Positions 8,749 through 16,738 of a stretch of DNA of 64,000 bases are shown one piece after another. Source of the stretch: Azospirillum cavernae (GTDB taxonomy: Bacteria; Pseudomonadota; Alphaproteobacteria; Azospirillales; Azospirillaceae). The notes under the pieces are model-generated. The model worked only from the letters and a program-made list of their open reading frames with translations. It made no database searches and was not told the origin of the DNA. Position 1 is the stretch's first letter. Every line of letters starts with the position of its first letter. The stretch lies in the NCBI RefSeq assembly GCF_003590795.1, contig NZ_QYUL01000006.1, forward strand, positions 156,840-220,839. The letters are read 5' to 3'. The position numbers were made by a program, and so were the translations under genes.

Positions 8749-9906
8749 ATGACCACCAGGGCATTGCTGGTTGAAGGGTGGCGGCATATCCCCCATTCCT
8801 ATGCCATTGTGAACCAGTTCCAGTGCCTGGAACTCGCGACACGTTCGGATTTGAGGTTGGCCCATCGGGACATTCCACACCCTGATGTCTGGAAACGTCA
8901 GACCGGCCTGTTCGACCCCGTGATGGAAGAGGCGATTGACGCCCTACGACCACCGGAGCCGGAGGAGCGCTTCGATGCAGTTCTGCGGATGGGATTTCCC
9001 TACGATTACCGACCGTCAGAGGCGCGGCGGACATTGGTGTTTGGAACGGCGGAATGGAGAAAGCTGTCGCGTCTGAACATCGTCGGGCAGGGAGACGTGC
9101 GCTTGGCGGCCTCCCGCTCCGATGCGATCATGATTACACCGTCGCAATGGTCGCGGACTGGATGCATTGAGAGCGGGTTTCCAGAATCGCGCGTTTTCTG
9201 TGTGCCCCACGGCGTTCATCCATCGCTTCATCATCCCCTGTCGGAAGAAGAGCGCATCCGGCTGCGCCAGCGGTTGGGTTGGGATGGATTTGTGTTTCTC
9301 ACCATTGGTTCGATGACCCACAACAAAGGGCTGGATCTGACGTTACGCGCCTTCGCCACCCTGTTGGAGAGCCATCCCGATGCCCTGCTGTTCATCAAGG
9401 GCCTCGATTCCCTGTACGGTTCGCGTGATAAGCTGTTGGCCAACATCCGGGGGTTGACACACGAGCAGAAGGAGCGCATCCGACCGCGCGTGCGCTATGA
9501 AGGCCGCTCACTTTCTTTCCGCACCATGGCGCTTCTGTACCAGGCGGCAGACGCCTACGTGTCCCCTTACAGAGGGGAGGGCTTCAACATGCCCGTGCTG
9601 GAAGCCGTGGCGTGTGGTTTGCCGGTGATCTGCACGGCGGGTGGTGCGACCGATGATTTTACCACTTCGGATTTTGCTTTGCGCATCGACAGCCGGATCG
9701 AGCCCATCACCCCCTATCCGCAGGTTCCGGATATAAAAGGTTGGGCCTTGCAGCCCGACCCAGATCACCTTTTCAATCTGATGACGCACGCCGTCGAGAC
9801 GCCTGATTTCTGCCGTCAGGCCCGGCATTTGGGACCAGCTTTCGTGGCGAACGGCTTCACGTGGCGTCACGTGATCGATCAATTGCTGAACATTGCCTTT
9901 TCATGA
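8749..9906 (+). CDS. Glycosyltransferase family 4 (GT-B)
   Basis: About 385 residues. I use the ATG at 8749, preceded at 8 bases by GGGAG; an in-frame TTG at 8734 is less likely. The C-terminal Rossmann domain carries the hallmark features: FLTIGSMTHNKGLDLTLRAF (donor-domain entry), a VRYEGRS segment, and YVSPYRGEGFNMPVLEAVAC, which contains the E-x7-E nucleotide-sugar site. The N-terminal acceptor domain is about 170 residues. It probably adds a sugar to the polysaccharide unit; linkage and donor are unknown. It is followed by ~150 bases without features before a convergent gene. Confidence 0.85.
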   Translation: MTTRALLVEGWRHIPHSYAIVNQFQCLELATRSDLRLAHRDIPHPDVWKRQTGLFDPVMEEAIDALRPPEPEERFDAVLRMGFPYDYRPSEARRTLVFGTAEWRKLSRLNIVGQGDVRLAASRSDAIMITPSQWSRTGCIESGFPESRVFCVPHGVHPSLHHPLSEEERIRLRQRLGWDGFVFLTIGSMTHNKGLDLTLRAFATLLESHPDALLFIKGLDSLYGSRDKLLANIRGLTHEQKERIRPRVRYEGRSLSFRTMALLYQAADAYVSPYRGEGFNMPVLEAVACGLPVICTAGGATDDFTTSDFALRIDSRIEPITPYPQVPDIKGWALQPDPDHLFNLMTHAVETPDFCRQARHLGPAFVANGFTWRHVIDQLLNIAFS

Positions 9907-10060
9907 TCTGTCTGAAGTAAATTTCCATCATACGTCAAAAGGCTGCATTCACGGCATCCCCCAGTCAAAACCGAACCGCGCCGTTGTGGCGCAGGGAGAA
10001 AGCCCCGGCAGCGGCGTCACTCATGGACAACAGAGAGCTGCGCTCCCGGTGCGCCCCCAT

Positions 10061-11689
10061 TTATATGGCTTCTGTGGCGCTGAGATCCTTCCGCACCCGC
10101 GCAAAGACCGGCTCCCACTCATCAGCGGTGGCCTGCCGGTAGAGCCGCATCGACGGATACCATGGGCTGTCCTCCCGTTCGGAAAACCAGCACCACAGAA
10201 AGCCGGTGCGCCGCGCCAGCAACGTCCACACCGGCACCCCCAACGCGCCCGCGACATGGACCGTGGTGTTGCTGATCGAAATCACCAAATCCAGGGCCGC
10301 GACCTGCGCGGCGAAACCATCGAGATCGGTCATCGGGTCAATGGCGTCATCGTGGATGATCGGAATCCCGTGTTCGCGCCGCACGGCTTCCAAATCCGCC
10401 GAGTGCTCGCCGTATTGAAGATCGACGAAGGCCAGACCGGGCAGCGTCAGGATGGGCGTCCACAGCGGCAGGGGGGCGCTTTTGAAGTCTCGGTGGTTGG
10501 GGTTGGCCGAATGCCAGGAAATCCCCACCAGACGCCGCCCTTCGGCCATCGCCTGGTAGCGCGCGCGCAACGCCGCGACCCGCTGCGGATCGGCCACCAG
10601 ATATTGGGAGCGGCGGGGAAAGGACGAAAAATTCGGGCGCAGCCAACGGCCCAGATCGCCAAGCGCCGACTGGGCGCCCAGATCGGGCTGGGTGGTCGCC
10701 GGATGCGGCGGATCGCCACGCGGCGCCACCGTGACGTTGGGGAAAGAGCGGGCGAACAGCGGAACCAGTCGGGGGGCTGTTTCCAGCACGCAGCCGATCC
10801 CGCGCGTCGCCAGATCGGGAATCATGCCCGCCAGCAGAATTTCGTCCCCGACTCCCAGTTCCCCCCAGACCAGCAACCGCTTGTCGGGCAAAGGGCCGCC
10901 GTCCCAAGCGGGCAGGGGTGAGGTGTGACGGGCTTTGGCGTTGGCCGTCGTGTTCCACCGAGCGGCGTGGTTCACCCAACCCGCCGCCAACTCCCCGGTC
11001 AACAACTGGGACAGACCGAGGTTGCTGCGCGCTTCGGCATAGGTCGGATCGACGCGAAGGGCACGGGCGTAACAGCCCATGGCTTGGTCCAGTTGCCCCT
11101 GAAATTGCAACAAGATGCCCAGATTGCCCAAGACCGGCGCCGAGGCCGGGTGCAGCGCCGTTAGGGCGCGGCTGGCCATGATCGCGTCGTCCAGGCCGCC
11201 CGCCGTCCGCAAGACGTCGGTCAAGGCGTGAAGGGCGGCCCCGTTTCCCGGCTCCAACCGGATCAGCCGCCGGAATGCGGCGATGGCGTTTCCGGTTTGA
11301 CCAAGCGCGCGTTCGACCGCGCCAAGATTGTGGAGCAGAGCGGCTTCCGCCGGGGCAAGCGCCAGGGCGCGCCGGATGGCGGCGAGCGATTCTCCATTGC
11401 GGTCCAGGCGACGAAGCGCGGCGGCCCGGTTGGCGTGGGCCTGGGCGTAGTCCGGTCGGGCCGTCGCCGCCCGCCCGAACAGGGTTGCCGCCGCCGCCGC
11501 CTGTCCATCGCCAAGCGCGATCAGGCCAAGCGTGTGCAGGGCCTCATCCTGTTGGGGAGCATCAAGAAGGATCCGACGGCACGCCGCTGCGGCCCTGTCC
11601 CGTTCTCCGGCTTGCAGCAAGCGGCGCGCCGCTGACAGGGCCGCCGCTGCGGAAAAAGGAGTCGGCGTCTGCGGCGTTCCAGGGGACAT
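10061..11689 (-). CDS. TPR protein with C-terminal GT9/GT41-like glycosyltransferase domain
   Basis: About 542 residues from the ATG at 11689. A longer frame reaches 11893 but would overlap the divergent gene at 11771, and its extra residues look non-coding. The first ~270 residues are a run of tetratricopeptide repeats (for example LHTLGLIALGDGQAAAAATL and the following units, ~34 residues each). The C-terminal ~270 residues resemble an ADP-heptose-transferase/O-GlcNAc-transferase-like GT-B domain: LLVWGELGVGDEILLAGMIP, then GISWHSANPNHRDFK, then DLVISISNTTVHVAGALGVP. TPR-GT fusions of this type are common in alphaproteobacteria, in polysaccharide and flagellin glycosylation loci. Its acceptor is unknown. 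Confidence 0.8.
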   Translation of the reverse strand: MSPGTPQTPTPFSAAAALSAARRLLQAGERDRAAAACRRILLDAPQQDEALHTLGLIALGDGQAAAAATLFGRAATARPDYAQAHANRAAALRRLDRNGESLAAIRRALALAPAEAALLHNLGAVERALGQTGNAIAAFRRLIRLEPGNGAALHALTDVLRTAGGLDDAIMASRALTALHPASAPVLGNLGILLQFQGQLDQAMGCYARALRVDPTYAEARSNLGLSQLLTGELAAGWVNHAARWNTTANAKARHTSPLPAWDGGPLPDKRLLVWGELGVGDEILLAGMIPDLATRGIGCVLETAPRLVPLFARSFPNVTVAPRGDPPHPATTQPDLGAQSALGDLGRWLRPNFSSFPRRSQYLVADPQRVAALRARYQAMAEGRRLVGISWHSANPNHRDFKSAPLPLWTPILTLPGLAFVDLQYGEHSADLEAVRREHGIPIIHDDAIDPMTDLDGFAAQVAALDLVISISNTTVHVAGALGVPVWTLLARRTGFLWCWFSEREDSPWYPSMRLYRQATADEWEPVFARVRKDLSATEAI

Positions 11690-11770
11690 GACGTTCACGC
11701 ATGGTTGGAAGGGCCGCCAATATGGCTTAAGGAAGGAGCGTCTGACCATAGAGGCTCGCACGTTGCACGC

Positions 11771-12808
11771 ATGAACCTGCTCTGGATTTTGTCGGGTCTC
11801 TTGGAGCACCGCAAAGGCGGCCTCTTTTCTCCGCTCGGCAGCCATCGGCTGCGCGCGATCGCACCGGCTGGCGCGCTGGGACGGCTGGGGCATGGGATCG
11901 CCATGACGCAGGGCGAAAGCCTGGCGGACAAGCTTGACGCGTCAGCCCTGCGCACCGCCGACGTTGTGATCGTCGCCAAACAATTCACGGACATCGCCCC
12001 CGCTTTGCGGCGCGTGAAGGAAGGCGGGGCGCGGATCGTGGTCGATGTGTGCGACGACGTGTTCAGCCTGGATCATCTGCGCGCCATCTACGCCGAATTG
12101 CTGGATCTCGCTGACCTCTGCACCGTCGCCAGCCCCGTGCTGGCCGAACGCGTCAGCGCCCATTACGCCGCCATCGGCCGGAACACGCCGGTCGCCCTTG
12201 TCCCCGACTGTGTGGAGGGCGAGGCGCTGCCCCCTCGTTTCCGCCCTGCGCCGGACCAGCCGTTGCGTCTCCTGTGGTTTGGCCAACCCGCCAACCTTGA
12301 CGCGCTGGACGCGGAACTGCCGGATCTGGGCGACTGGGCGTCCGACGTTCCCCTTGCGCTGTCCATCGTCACCAGCCTGACTCCCCAGATCGCCGAGCGT
12401 TTTCCCAGCGGGCGCTGCGGCCTGCCCATCCGGCGCTTGCCCTGGTCGCCGGAAGTGATGGGCATGGCGCTGGACTGGTGTGATCTGGTGATCGTCCCCA
12501 GCGCGGCCACTGGGGACAAGCTGGTGAAATCGTCCAACCGGGTGGCGTCGGCGCTGTGGGCTGGACGGCTGCCGGTGGCCTTTCCGCTGCCCAGCTACCA
12601 GCCCTTTGCCGACAGCGCCCTGCTGGCCGAACGGATGGTCGCGGGCATCGCTCAAGCCTTGGCCCGACCGGAGGATGTCGAAGCGCGCATTGTTCAGGGG
12701 CAGGACCTGATCCGTCGCCACTTCACCTCGGACGCGGTCGCGCAGCGGTGGAACGCCGTGCTGGGCGCCTTTTCCGTATCTGCGCCACACGACCAAGTGA
12801 GACTATGA
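11771..12808 (+). CDS. Glycosyltransferase-like protein (GT-B fold, divergent)
   Basis: About 345 residues from the ATG at 11771. The N-terminus MNLLWILSGLLEHRKGG gives a glycosyltransferase-like first strand. The domain order includes VVIVAKQFTDIAPALRRVKE, IVVDVCDDVFSLDHL (an aspartate-rich loop common in a group of alphaproteobacterial GT-like proteins), LVPDCVEGEALP, then LRLLWFGQPANLDAL, and a C-terminal SSNRVASALWAGRLPVA segment that fits the donor site. The canonical E-x7-E signature is not clear. Its last codon overlaps the start of the next methyltransferase (ATGA), so the two are co-translated. Confidence 0.65.
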   Translation: MNLLWILSGLLEHRKGGLFSPLGSHRLRAIAPAGALGRLGHGIAMTQGESLADKLDASALRTADVVIVAKQFTDIAPALRRVKEGGARIVVDVCDDVFSLDHLRAIYAELLDLADLCTVASPVLAERVSAHYAAIGRNTPVALVPDCVEGEALPPRFRPAPDQPLRLLWFGQPANLDALDAELPDLGDWASDVPLALSIVTSLTPQIAERFPSGRCGLPIRRLPWSPEVMGMALDWCDLVIVPSAATGDKLVKSSNRVASALWAGRLPVAFPLPSYQPFADSALLAERMVAGIAQALARPEDVEARIVQGQDLIRRHFTSDAVAQRWNAVLGAFSVSAPHDQVRL

Positions 12809-13353
12809 TGCAAGCAACGGACACCCCGCCTTTGCGCCTGAATCTGGGGTGCGGCGACAAAATTTTGCCCGGTTACGTCAATGTGGATGTGGCGTCCAGC
12901 CGCAACGGGGCGACGCCGGACACGCTGTGCGATCTCCACCACCTGACGCCCTTTGCCGACAACAGCGCCGATGAAATTCTGGCGGTGCATGTGGTCGAGC
13001 ATTTTTGGCGATGGGAAATCGTTGACGTGCTGCGGGAATGGACGCGCGTTCTGAAGCCCGGCGGCAGCATGATTCTGGAATGCCCGAATCTGGCCGTCGC
13101 TTGCGAGGAGTTCCTGAAGGATCCCGACGGTCGCTCTGGAACCGGGGTGGATGCTCAACGCACCATGTGGGTGCTGTACGGCGATCCGGCGTGGCGGGAT
13201 CCGCTGATGTGCCATCGTTGGGGGTACACGCCGCGCAGCCTTGCCCAGGTGATGCACGAGGCCGGGTTGCGGGCGCTGCGCCGCGAGCCGGCCCGTTTCA
13301 AGCTGGGCGACCCGCGCGACATGCGGGTCGTCGGTGAGAAGCCGCTCCCTTGA
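12805..13353 (+). CDS. Class I SAM-dependent methyltransferase
   Basis: 182 residues starting at ATG 12805, which overlaps the upstream stop; a second ATG follows immediately. It has the class I methyltransferase core: LNLGCGDKILPGYVNVDV (motif I plus the acidic end of strand 2), an EILAVHVVEHFWRWE segment (the VEH motif of methyltransferases in glycan loci) and LKPGGSMILECPNL. The protein is short, with no extra acceptor domain. It probably methylates a sugar, or in this family sometimes acts with the glycosyltransferase encoded just before it. The strand switches after it; a convergent gene ends 4 bases away. Confidence 0.8.
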   Translation: MMQATDTPPLRLNLGCGDKILPGYVNVDVASSRNGATPDTLCDLHHLTPFADNSADEILAVHVVEHFWRWEIVDVLREWTRVLKPGGSMILECPNLAVACEEFLKDPDGRSGTGVDAQRTMWVLYGDPAWRDPLMCHRWGYTPRSLAQVMHEAGLRALRREPARFKLGDPRDMRVVGEKPLP

Positions 13354-13356
13354 TCC

Positions 13357-14037
13357 TCAGCGCTGCAAGCAGTGCATCATCCGGTCACGTTCCTGGAACC
13401 AGAGATCGGCGTAACCGCAATCGACGTATCGGTCAAAATACGGACCGCCAATGGTGTAGTGCAGGTTCGAAACCTCGTCGCGCGGGGCCGGGGGATCATA
13501 ATCGACCAGATGATTCCAACGGTGCGGCAAATCGCCGATCAATGAATCATCACCCAGCCAATGGAATTGATGAAGCTCCATGCCGGTCGCCGTGTTGACA
13601 TAATCAGGCGTCAGCGCGGCGCAGCGGGCGTTGTTGAACAACATCACGCTCGACCAGTTTTTCTTTTCATAGCGCGTTTGCGGCTGCCCGAGGAACTTGC
13701 GCTCTTCCTGCGGGACATGCTGGTGTTTGACGACCTGGACGGCGTAGCGGTCGTCAGCCAGATCCCACAGCGCGGCGATGTCGTCGAGCACCAGCATGTC
13801 GCAGTCGAGAAAGATCGACCAACCTTGAAACCCGCAGAGATACGGCGTGAGGAAGCGCGAGAACGAGAAGTCCGTCGATTGCAGCGGATGACGCTCCCGC
13901 CACATCAGGGATTTCAACTGCGACAGCATCAGGGGGGTGATCGAGACCGGGCGTGAGGCGCGGGCGTTGATGCTGTGCTCAAGCACGCTGAACGCCACCG
14001 TTTCGCGCGGGTCGTAACCGATGAAAACGTTGATCAT
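13357..14037 (-). CDS. GT-A glycosyltransferase-like protein (GT8-related)
   Basis: About 226 residues from the ATG at 14037; an alternative start at 14052 adds five residues. The GT-A fold is suggested by MINVFIGYDPRETVAFSVLE at the start and by WSIFLDCDMLVLDDIAALW, where DCDML is the metal-binding D-x-D on a strand end. Also present are KKNWSSVMLFNNARC and LPHRWNHLVDYDPP, motifs found in a well-spread bacterial group annotated as glycosyltransferase. It should use a nucleotide sugar with a divalent metal. It sits convergent to the small methyltransferase. Donor specificity is unknown. Confidence 0.75.
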   Translation of the reverse strand: MINVFIGYDPRETVAFSVLEHSINARASRPVSITPLMLSQLKSLMWRERHPLQSTDFSFSRFLTPYLCGFQGWSIFLDCDMLVLDDIAALWDLADDRYAVQVVKHQHVPQEERKFLGQPQTRYEKKNWSSVMLFNNARCAALTPDYVNTATGMELHQFHWLGDDSLIGDLPHRWNHLVDYDPPAPRDEVSNLHYTIGGPYFDRYVDCGYADLWFQERDRMMHCLQR

Positions 14038-14150
14038 GTGAGAAGCCGCCATAGAAATCCGGCCGACCTTGCGGCGGGCGGGCGGAGCTTAGGGTAAGCC
14101 CTGGCGCCGCTCAAGCCCTGGGTTTCGCCATTTCGCCGCAGGGAGTCGGC

Positions 14151-14188
14151 AAAAAAAAGACCAATGGGCGGCAACCCATTGGTCTTTT
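14151..14188 (-). terminator. Rho-independent terminator
   Basis: A 14-bp perfect stem (arms 14155-14168 and 14175-14188, loop CGGCAA) lies next to a run of eight A on the plus strand (14151-14158). This reads as a stem plus U8 for leftward transcription. It fits termination of the transcript from the gene ending at 14325. The other arm ends in TCTTTT, so it may be weakly bidirectional. Confidence 0.8.
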
Positions 14189-14304
14189 ATAAAACCGGCT
14201 GCCGCGCGCAATTTGCGACGGCAAATCTGGCTAGATGGCTTCGCAGAAGCTAGGGGATTGGCGCAGCGGACACAAGTCGATTTATCGCCAATTTCCGTTT
14301 GCAT
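14189..14304 (-). other. Structured stretch upstream of terminator: candidate small RNA or small ORF
   Basis: Between the stop of the leftward gene (14325) and the terminator, the minus strand holds two further hairpin-forming stretches: CTTC-TGC-GAAG flanked by CTAG repeats, and ATTTGC-CGTC-GCAAAT. An ATG at 14304 is preceded almost directly by AAAGGAG and opens a 71-codon frame (a Cys pair early, CVRCANPLASAKPS), but that frame runs straight through the terminator stem. The Shine-Dalgarno spacing is too short. I therefore favour a 3'-UTR structure or small RNA over a protein, without proof. Confidence 0.3.
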
Positions 14305-14324
14305 GGCTCCTTTCCCGAAACCGC

Positions 14325-15197
14325 TCAGGTCGCGGGAAGCGTCCTCATGTCGCGTTCCAGATAGCGGTTGCAGGCGTGATGGATCTCCAGGAAGTTCGCG
14401 CAGGACAGGTGTGGTTTGAACAGCTTGAAAGTCTTGAGAATTCCCAGAGTCGCCGCGCTTTCCAACGGTCCAATGAAACCTGTGTCGCGGTCCAGGAAGA
14501 AGGGTTGATCCCGCCAGATCCGCATTTGCCGTTCGTCCAGGAAAAAGCAGCCGGAATGAGGGTTGGACGCTCGTTCCAGCGCCAACTGCCGATTCAGGAA
14601 CGACCCTTGGATGACTCGGCGGTCATCCGGGGCGACGCTGCCTTCTGGCAAATCATCCAACATGGCCCGGTCGATGTAGAGCTTCTGGAAAGCGGATCGG
14701 AGTGCGGTTTCGTAGCGATTGGGCAGCAGAACACAGCTTTCGCCATGCGCCGCGTTGAACATTTCCAGCTTGTCAAAAAAATTGGCGTCGTGGATGACAA
14801 GATCATCCTCAATGTAACCATAATAATCATACTGGCCCAACCGTTCCGCCAGCACAGCGTGACAGGCGAAGCCGAGCATCATCGGGTCCAGGTCAACCGG
14901 CTGATGAGTGAAAAAACCGACGGGCAGATCAAGCTCGTCCAGAAGATGACGCCCGCCGGTGGTGACGACGACGATGTCCACGCTCGTCACCGCGCCAATG
15001 TTCGGGCGGCGCACGACTCGTTCGGCGTTTCGGCTGTGCATCATTCCTTGCGAGCCGAAATGGCGTTGGCAGGCGGCGATGGCTTCCCGCAGCGCGGCGG
15101 CGCGGGCCGTTCGGTCCCCATGGGTGGAGCCATATTCGACCGACACGCCCGGTTTTGGAGCGCCACAATAATGCGGGATCGTGATGAGGATGCGCAT
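14325..15197 (-). CDS. GT-A-like glycosyltransferase-fold protein
   Basis: About 290 residues. I use the ATG at 15197 (MRILITIPHYCG), since the 25 extra residues of the longer frame look non-coding. The central segment YYGYIEDDLVIHDANFFDKL carries an EDD acidic cluster at a strand end, typical of a GT-A metal site. The beginning (ITIPHYCG) and the segment SVDIVVVTTGGRHLLDELD fit a Rossmann-like nucleotide-binding half. The later FLNRQLALE and HSGCFFLDERQMRIW segments are conserved-looking but have no known role. I infer a sugar transferase acting in the same pathway. The gene is followed by the structured stretch and terminator at 14151. Confidence 0.6.
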   Translation of the reverse strand: MRILITIPHYCGAPKPGVSVEYGSTHGDRTARAAALREAIAACQRHFGSQGMMHSRNAERVVRRPNIGAVTSVDIVVVTTGGRHLLDELDLPVGFFTHQPVDLDPMMLGFACHAVLAERLGQYDYYGYIEDDLVIHDANFFDKLEMFNAAHGESCVLLPNRYETALRSAFQKLYIDRAMLDDLPEGSVAPDDRRVIQGSFLNRQLALERASNPHSGCFFLDERQMRIWRDQPFFLDRDTGFIGPLESAATLGILKTFKLFKPHLSCANFLEIHHACNRYLERDMRTLPAT

Positions 15198-15492
15198 GAT
15201 GGCGAAAGCGCCGCCTGTGAAAAATTCCGGGAAAGCGGCGCGACCTTCAGGCTTCCCCCGCCCCCGTGTCAAGACGATCCCGTGTTGGAAAGCGGATTGC
15301 CACAGGTCTGGGATTTTGCCATGAATGGGCGGCCTTCCCGCCCCGCACGCCCTATCAGGCGGCGCAGCATCCGGTCGGAACGTTTCGCGTCAATCACTAC
15401 GGCTTCGTCTTGGACATCTTTCGCAAGAGCCCTCCGGCGCCCCATGGCGAGGGCGTATGGCGGTCGCCAATTCCCAGCCGGTCCACCATCCA

Positions 15493-16710
15493 ATGACGCG
15501 GATCAAGATTGATCTGGGCAGCGGCCAGAAGGTTGGGATCGTCTGGCAGATCGGCAGCTATTCGGGCTGGGGCGTTCTTGGCTTGCACATCGCGCGTCAT
15601 ATGATGGCGGCGGGTGATCTGGAGCCGATGCCCATCTATCCGCTGTCGTCGGTTGACCGGAACGCGGTCGATCCGGCCTTTCTTGAGCGCTTGACCGCCA
15701 ACGCCAACGCCATCGCCGCCGCCATGGCCAGCCGCCCCGATCCATCCGTCATGGTGCGCGGCAGTTTTCCGATGCTGCACGGGTTGGGCAACGGGCTGAC
15801 CCCTGCGCCGCTCGCCGCCACGTTTGCCGGAACCCCCGATCTGGCCATCGCCTTTCTGGAGGACACCAACCTCGGTCCCGAGGTTGTGGCGCGCGGGCAG
15901 CGCTACGCCTGCATCGCCGCCGGGGCCTCCTGGACCGCCGAGGTTCTGCGCGGAGCCGGGTTGGAGCGGGTGGTGGTTTGCCCGCAGGGGGTGGACGCCA
16001 CGGTTTTCCATCCCGGCCCGCCACGCGCCCACGCGCGCGACCGCTTCATCGTTTATTCCGGCGGCAAGTTGGAGTTCCGCAAGGGGCAGGATGTGGTGGT
16101 CGCGGCCTTCCGCCGTTTCCACCAACGCCACCCAGACGCGCTTCTCGTGGCGGGGTGGTTCAGCCCCTGGCCAACCTTGGCGCGAAGCATGAGCGACTCC
16201 CCTCATCTGGCTGAGGCCCCCGGTTTGGACGAAAAGGGCGCGGTCGATGTGGCCGGTTGGCTGAGCCGCAATGGTTTGCCCGAAGGGTCGTTTCAGGTCG
16301 CTCCTGCGGTGTCGAACAGGGCCATGGGCAAGGTTCTGCGGCAGGCCGACGCGGCCCTGTTTCCCAACCGTTGCGAAGGCGGGACCAATCTGGTCGCCAT
16401 GGAGGCGATCGCCTGCGGAATTCCGACCATCCTGTCGGCCAACACCGGCCATCTGGACCTGATCGCTGATCTTCCCTGTCTGGCTTTGCGCGCGCAGGCT
16501 CCGGTTCCGTCCCGACCGGGCGGCATGGGAACCGAGGGTTGGGGCGAATCCTCCATCGACGAGATCGTCGAGGCGCTGGAACATGTTTACGCCAACCGGG
16601 ACGCCGCGCGCGTCCAAGCCGCCCAGGCCGCCGAACGGATCCGGACGGAATGGAGCTGGGACGTTCAGATCAGTCGGATGCTGAAGGGGTTGGGGCTGCG
16701 CGCCGGGTGA
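15493..16710 (+). CDS. Glycosyltransferase family 4 (GT-B)
   Basis: About 405 residues from ATG 15493. An in-frame ATG at 15457, with GAGGG four bases before it, is a real alternative and would add 12 residues. The N-terminus (KIDLGSGQKVGIVWQIGSYS) is typical of a group of GT4 enzymes in alphaproteobacterial polysaccharide loci. The donor domain shows FIVYSGGKLEFRKGQDVVVA and ALFPNRCEGGTNLVAMEAIA with the E-x7-E site. The very end (TEWSWDVQISRMLKG) is a usual GT4 tail. It probably extends the glycan backbone. The 295 bases before it hold no clear gene. Confidence 0.85.
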   Translation: MTRIKIDLGSGQKVGIVWQIGSYSGWGVLGLHIARHMMAAGDLEPMPIYPLSSVDRNAVDPAFLERLTANANAIAAAMASRPDPSVMVRGSFPMLHGLGNGLTPAPLAATFAGTPDLAIAFLEDTNLGPEVVARGQRYACIAAGASWTAEVLRGAGLERVVVCPQGVDATVFHPGPPRAHARDRFIVYSGGKLEFRKGQDVVVAAFRRFHQRHPDALLVAGWFSPWPTLARSMSDSPHLAEAPGLDEKGAVDVAGWLSRNGLPEGSFQVAPAVSNRAMGKVLRQADAALFPNRCEGGTNLVAMEAIACGIPTILSANTGHLDLIADLPCLALRAQAPVPSRPGGMGTEGWGESSIDEIVEALEHVYANRDAARVQAAQAAERIRTEWSWDVQISRMLKGLGLRAG

Positions 16711-16738
16711 GGCGTCGGACGGTTCGCCGCTTTTCCGT

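Noticed and set aside
15266..15496. 76-codon frame before the GT4 at 15493 (segment VNHYGFVLDIF looks protein-like)
   Set aside because: No family or start signal could be recognised; it may be a small relic, but evidence is too thin to annotate.
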